Assembly (NCBI GenBank): GCA_028282705.1
Contig: JANQHI010000052.1
Coordinates: 1-64,000, forward strand
DNA: 64,000 nt
Reading direction: 5' to 3'
DNA from: Prolixibacteraceae bacterium
GTDB lineage: Bacteria > Bacteroidota > Bacteroidia > Bacteroidales > Prolixibacteraceae
Shown: piece after piece, positions 61,881 to 64,000 of the stretch
Position numbering within the stretch: the first letter of the stretch is position 1
Layout: each line of letters starts with the position of its first letter
Program-made: the position numbers and the translations under genes
Notes under the pieces: generated by a model
What the model saw: only the letters and a program-made list of their open reading frames with translations
Database searches by the model: none
What the model was told of the DNA's origin: nothing

Positions 61881-62822
61881 ATGCCAAAAATTGTTTCGAT
61901 AGTAGTTACTTATAACGGTGAACGATGGGTTAAGAAATGTTTTTCTAGCTTGATTAGTTCCAACCTAAAAAACCATTGCGTTTTAGCTATTGATAATGGA
62001 TCAACTGATGATACTTTAGAAATTATCCAAAACGATTTTCCTTCTGTTGGGATAATCGAAACAGGCGAAAATCTTGGTTTTGGGAAAGCTAATAATGTTG
62101 GGATAAAAAAAGCTCTGGAATTAGGGGGAGATTATTGCTTTCTTCTAAATCAAGATGCATGGGTTGAACCAAATACGATTAAAGGTTTAATTAAAATTCA
62201 TCAACAAAACCAAGGGTATGGAATACTTAGTCCAATACATTTATTTAATGAAAATTTGGTTGATAATTATTATTATAAATATGTCTCTAATAATAAAGAA
62301 CTTATTAATGATTTGCTAACTAGGAAATTTAGAAAAAAGATTTATGAGGTAGAATTTGTTAATGCAGCCATCTGGTTAATCAGTAAAGAATGCATTGAAG
62401 TAGTTGGTGTTTTTGCACCAGTATTTTATCACTACGGAGAGGATTCAAATTATGTAAAAAGAGCCAGATTCCATCATTTTAAGACTGGCATTGCTCCTGA
62501 CTATCGCGGGTATCATGCAAGAAATCAAGAGATTACCCATTCAACTAAATTACCAAATAATAAATATAAGATCATATTTAAAAGTAAATTGCTTGAATGC
62601 ATGATTGATATTAATCATTCTATCTTTAGAAAAACATTCGAATATTTTAAATTAATTTCCAAGGCTCTTTATGTTTCATTTCTAACTATTAATATTAGTC
62701 GTATTATATTTATTATTCTAACTTTTTTAAAATTTTATAAAATAAGTAAGTACCTGAAAGAAAGATCACAAATGAAAAAAAAGAGTGCCTTTTTAGTAAT
62801 TAATAATAATTCTCAGAGTTAA
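61881..62822 (+). CDS. GT2-family glycosyltransferase
   Basis: The protein starts IVSIVVTYNGERWVKKCFSS and has AIDNGSTDDT for nucleotide binding, NLGFGKANNVGI, and LLNQDAW as the DxD-type metal site. This pattern is typical of rhamnosyltransferase-like GT2 enzymes. A C-terminal hydrophobic helix (about residues 270-290) probably holds it at the membrane. Its last 23 bp overlap the convergent asparagine synthetase gene. Confidence 0.85.
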   Translation: MPKIVSIVVTYNGERWVKKCFSSLISSNLKNHCVLAIDNGSTDDTLEIIQNDFPSVGIIETGENLGFGKANNVGIKKALELGGDYCFLLNQDAWVEPNTIKGLIKIHQQNQGYGILSPIHLFNENLVDNYYYKYVSNNKELINDLLTRKFRKKIYEVEFVNAAIWLISKECIEVVGVFAPVFYHYGEDSNYVKRARFHHFKTGIAPDYRGYHARNQEITHSTKLPNNKYKIIFKSKLLECMIDINHSIFRKTFEYFKLISKALYVSFLTINISRIIFIILTFLKFYKISKYLKERSQMKKKSAFLVINNNSQS

Positions 62823-64000
62823 ATTCCTTCCTCTCAAAATTATTAGATTCAATAAACATTTTCTCCCAGATGGCAATACCCATTACAAGCCATAAATAAT
62901 TATAGTGCCAACGTAATTTGGGATGGGGCTTATAATTCAATATTTTTTGCAAATATTCGTAATTAAAAATCCCTTGCCCTTCAACAAAATCTTTTGTCAA
63001 AATCCTTTGGGCAACATCCTTAAGGTCCTTTTTAAACTGCAAGTATGGATTAACGGTAAACCCCCATTTCTTTTTAGAAACAATTGTAGGTGGCAGATGG
63101 TTCTCCATTGCCTTTCTGAATAAGTATTTGGTTTGGTTCTTCTTTATTTTCAGGTGCAAAGGGATAGAGTTGGCAAATTCAACCAGGTCAAGGTCAAGAA
63201 AGGGAACACGTTCTTCCACAGAATTTGACATGGACATACGGTCTTCAACCAAAAGGTAATCATTTACCATTTTACTTTGCATCTCAACCAATAATACTTG
63301 CTCCAGGGCTTTTAGGTTATCTACTTTTTTGAATAGATGGTCAAAATAATGATGAACTTTATTTAATTGCATTGCAGTTTCCAGATATGAAGGGGTATAG
63401 ATATCCTTAAAGAATGGATTGTCATAATCCCAAGTATTCCTAACAATCAAATAAAACTTTTCAATGTCCCCTAACGACAATAACATTTGAATGCCCCTTC
63501 TGTATTCATCAATGGAAAGTTTCCTGGAAGCATTTTGAAGTTTAAAGACAATATGGGATTTAAAGCCTGCAATTTTTTGTAACCATCTGGGCATATTGCT
63601 ATGCCACCAATTAAATGGGTTGGTAAACCTATGTATATCATAACCAGCAAATAATTCATCCCCACCTAATCCCCCTAACACTACTTTTACGTGAGGGCTA
63701 ACAAACTTTGACATGTTGAAGCCTTGCAAAAGGTTTATCTTTGGTTCCTCTGCATGCCATAAAACCTCAGGAAATTTCCCCAATGGGTTCATTTGAAGGT
63801 TTAATGTGTGGTGGTTGGTATGAAAATGATTGGCAATCCGCTCAGCATCAGGAAATTCATCCGTTGGCTCATTAAAACCAAGTGTAAAGGTATTAATATC
63901 TTCAACGCCCAATTCATGCATTTTTTGTACTATGGTTGATGAATCCAGCCCCCCTGAAAGATAAACACCAATGGGCACATCACTTACTAATTGACGTTTT
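62800..64000 (-). CDS. asnB: Asparagine synthetase (glutamine-hydrolysing), partial
   Basis: The gene runs leftward and its 5' end lies beyond the window; the visible part is the synthetase domain. The ATP pyrophosphatase motif is SDVPIGVYLSGGLDSSTIVQ, followed by LGGLGGDELFAGYDIHRF and RMSMSNSVEERVPFLDLDLV. The frame is open to the window edge, so the missing N-terminus is probably the glutaminase domain. Such AsnB paralogues are frequent in polysaccharide loci and may amidate a sugar acid. Its AGG-rich codon use matches the core genome, unlike the genes to its left. Confidence 0.88.
   Translation of the reverse strand, partial: KRQLVSDVPIGVYLSGGLDSSTIVQKMHELGVEDINTFTLGFNEPTDEFPDAERIANHFHTNHHTLNLQMNPLGKFPEVLWHAEEPKINLLQGFNMSKFVSPHVKVVLGGLGGDELFAGYDIHRFTNPFNWWHSNMPRWLQKIAGFKSHIVFKLQNASRKLSIDEYRRGIQMLLSLGDIEKFYLIVRNTWDYDNPFFKDIYTPSYLETAMQLNKVHHYFDHLFKKVDNLKALEQVLLVEMQSKMVNDYLLVEDRMSMSNSVEERVPFLDLDLVEFANSIPLHLKIKKNQTKYLFRKAMENHLPPTIVSKKKWGFTVNPYLQFKKDLKDVAQRILTKDFVEGQGIFNYEYLQKILNYKPHPKLRWHYNYLWLVMGIAIWEKMFIESNNFERKEFNSENYY

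Overview
The window looks like a chromosomal segment of a Bacteroidota bacterium, most likely in or near the order Cytophagales. The evidence is an AT-rich sequence without clear Shine-Dalgarno sites and several TTTG-N18/19-TAnnTTTG promoters. The gene blocks also fit: a divergent panC / short glycogen-synthase-like pair, DUF4296 and DUF4252 proteins, an ECF sigma operon, and an atpBEFHAG operon without atpDC, headed by a bactofilin and a long His-rich AtpB. Nothing in the sequence allows a genus to be named.

Layout. 0-10 kb holds scattered accessory and housekeeping genes: a zinc-ribbon protein between inverted repeats, an ElaA-type acetyltransferase, a collagen-like lipoprotein, a Tat-exported aldo/keto reductase, the PEP synthase regulator, a penicillin-acylase homologue, a membrane class III cyclase with altered active-site residues, and a radical SAM protein. 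9.5-13.5 kb is a leftward run (panC, panD, rfaE2, radA, a DUF4296 lipoprotein, and an amidohydrolase relic that has lost its catalytic barrel). 13.6-18.5 kb has the glycogen-synthase-like gene, glmS and an ECF sigma / anti-sigma-like / DUF4252 operon. 18.8-26.8 kb has dusB, a DUF1232 gene split by a 38-bp palindromic insert, a TauE/SafE permease, a YefM/YoeB-type pair with an altered toxin active site, and two secreted proteins.

26.8-38.3 kb is core leftward DNA: the ATP synthase operon, bactofilin, fabH, rpmF, a DUF177 gene, a histidine kinase and dxs. 38.4-44.3 kb has an OmpA-like lipoprotein, a membrane TPR protein, coaX, a membrane-tethered pseudo-receiver and a POT-like transporter. 44.4-47.1 kb is a small plastic region: an antitoxin/PIN toxin pair, then a decayed and an intact copy of 3-methyladenine DNA glycosylase on either side of an AAA ATPase.

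47.2-64 kb is a surface-polysaccharide locus. WbpA, WbpB, WbpE and WbpD homologues together should make a UDP-2,3-diacetamido-2,3-dideoxy-glucuronic acid precursor. The run is interrupted by a GxxExxY gene set among seven copies of a 25-bp repeat in alternating orientation. It continues with a Wzx-like flippase, a sugar epimerase-like protein, a MenD-like thiamine enzyme, a pyruvyltransferase-like protein and glycosyltransferases, and ends in an asparagine synthetase cut by the window edge. From about 53.9 to 62.8 kb the DNA is visibly AT-richer and arginine codons shift from AGG to AGA/CGA, which suggests that part was acquired by transfer.

No rRNA, tRNA, CRISPR array, complete insertion sequence or prophage was recognised. 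All domain and function calls come from reading the sequences without database searches.
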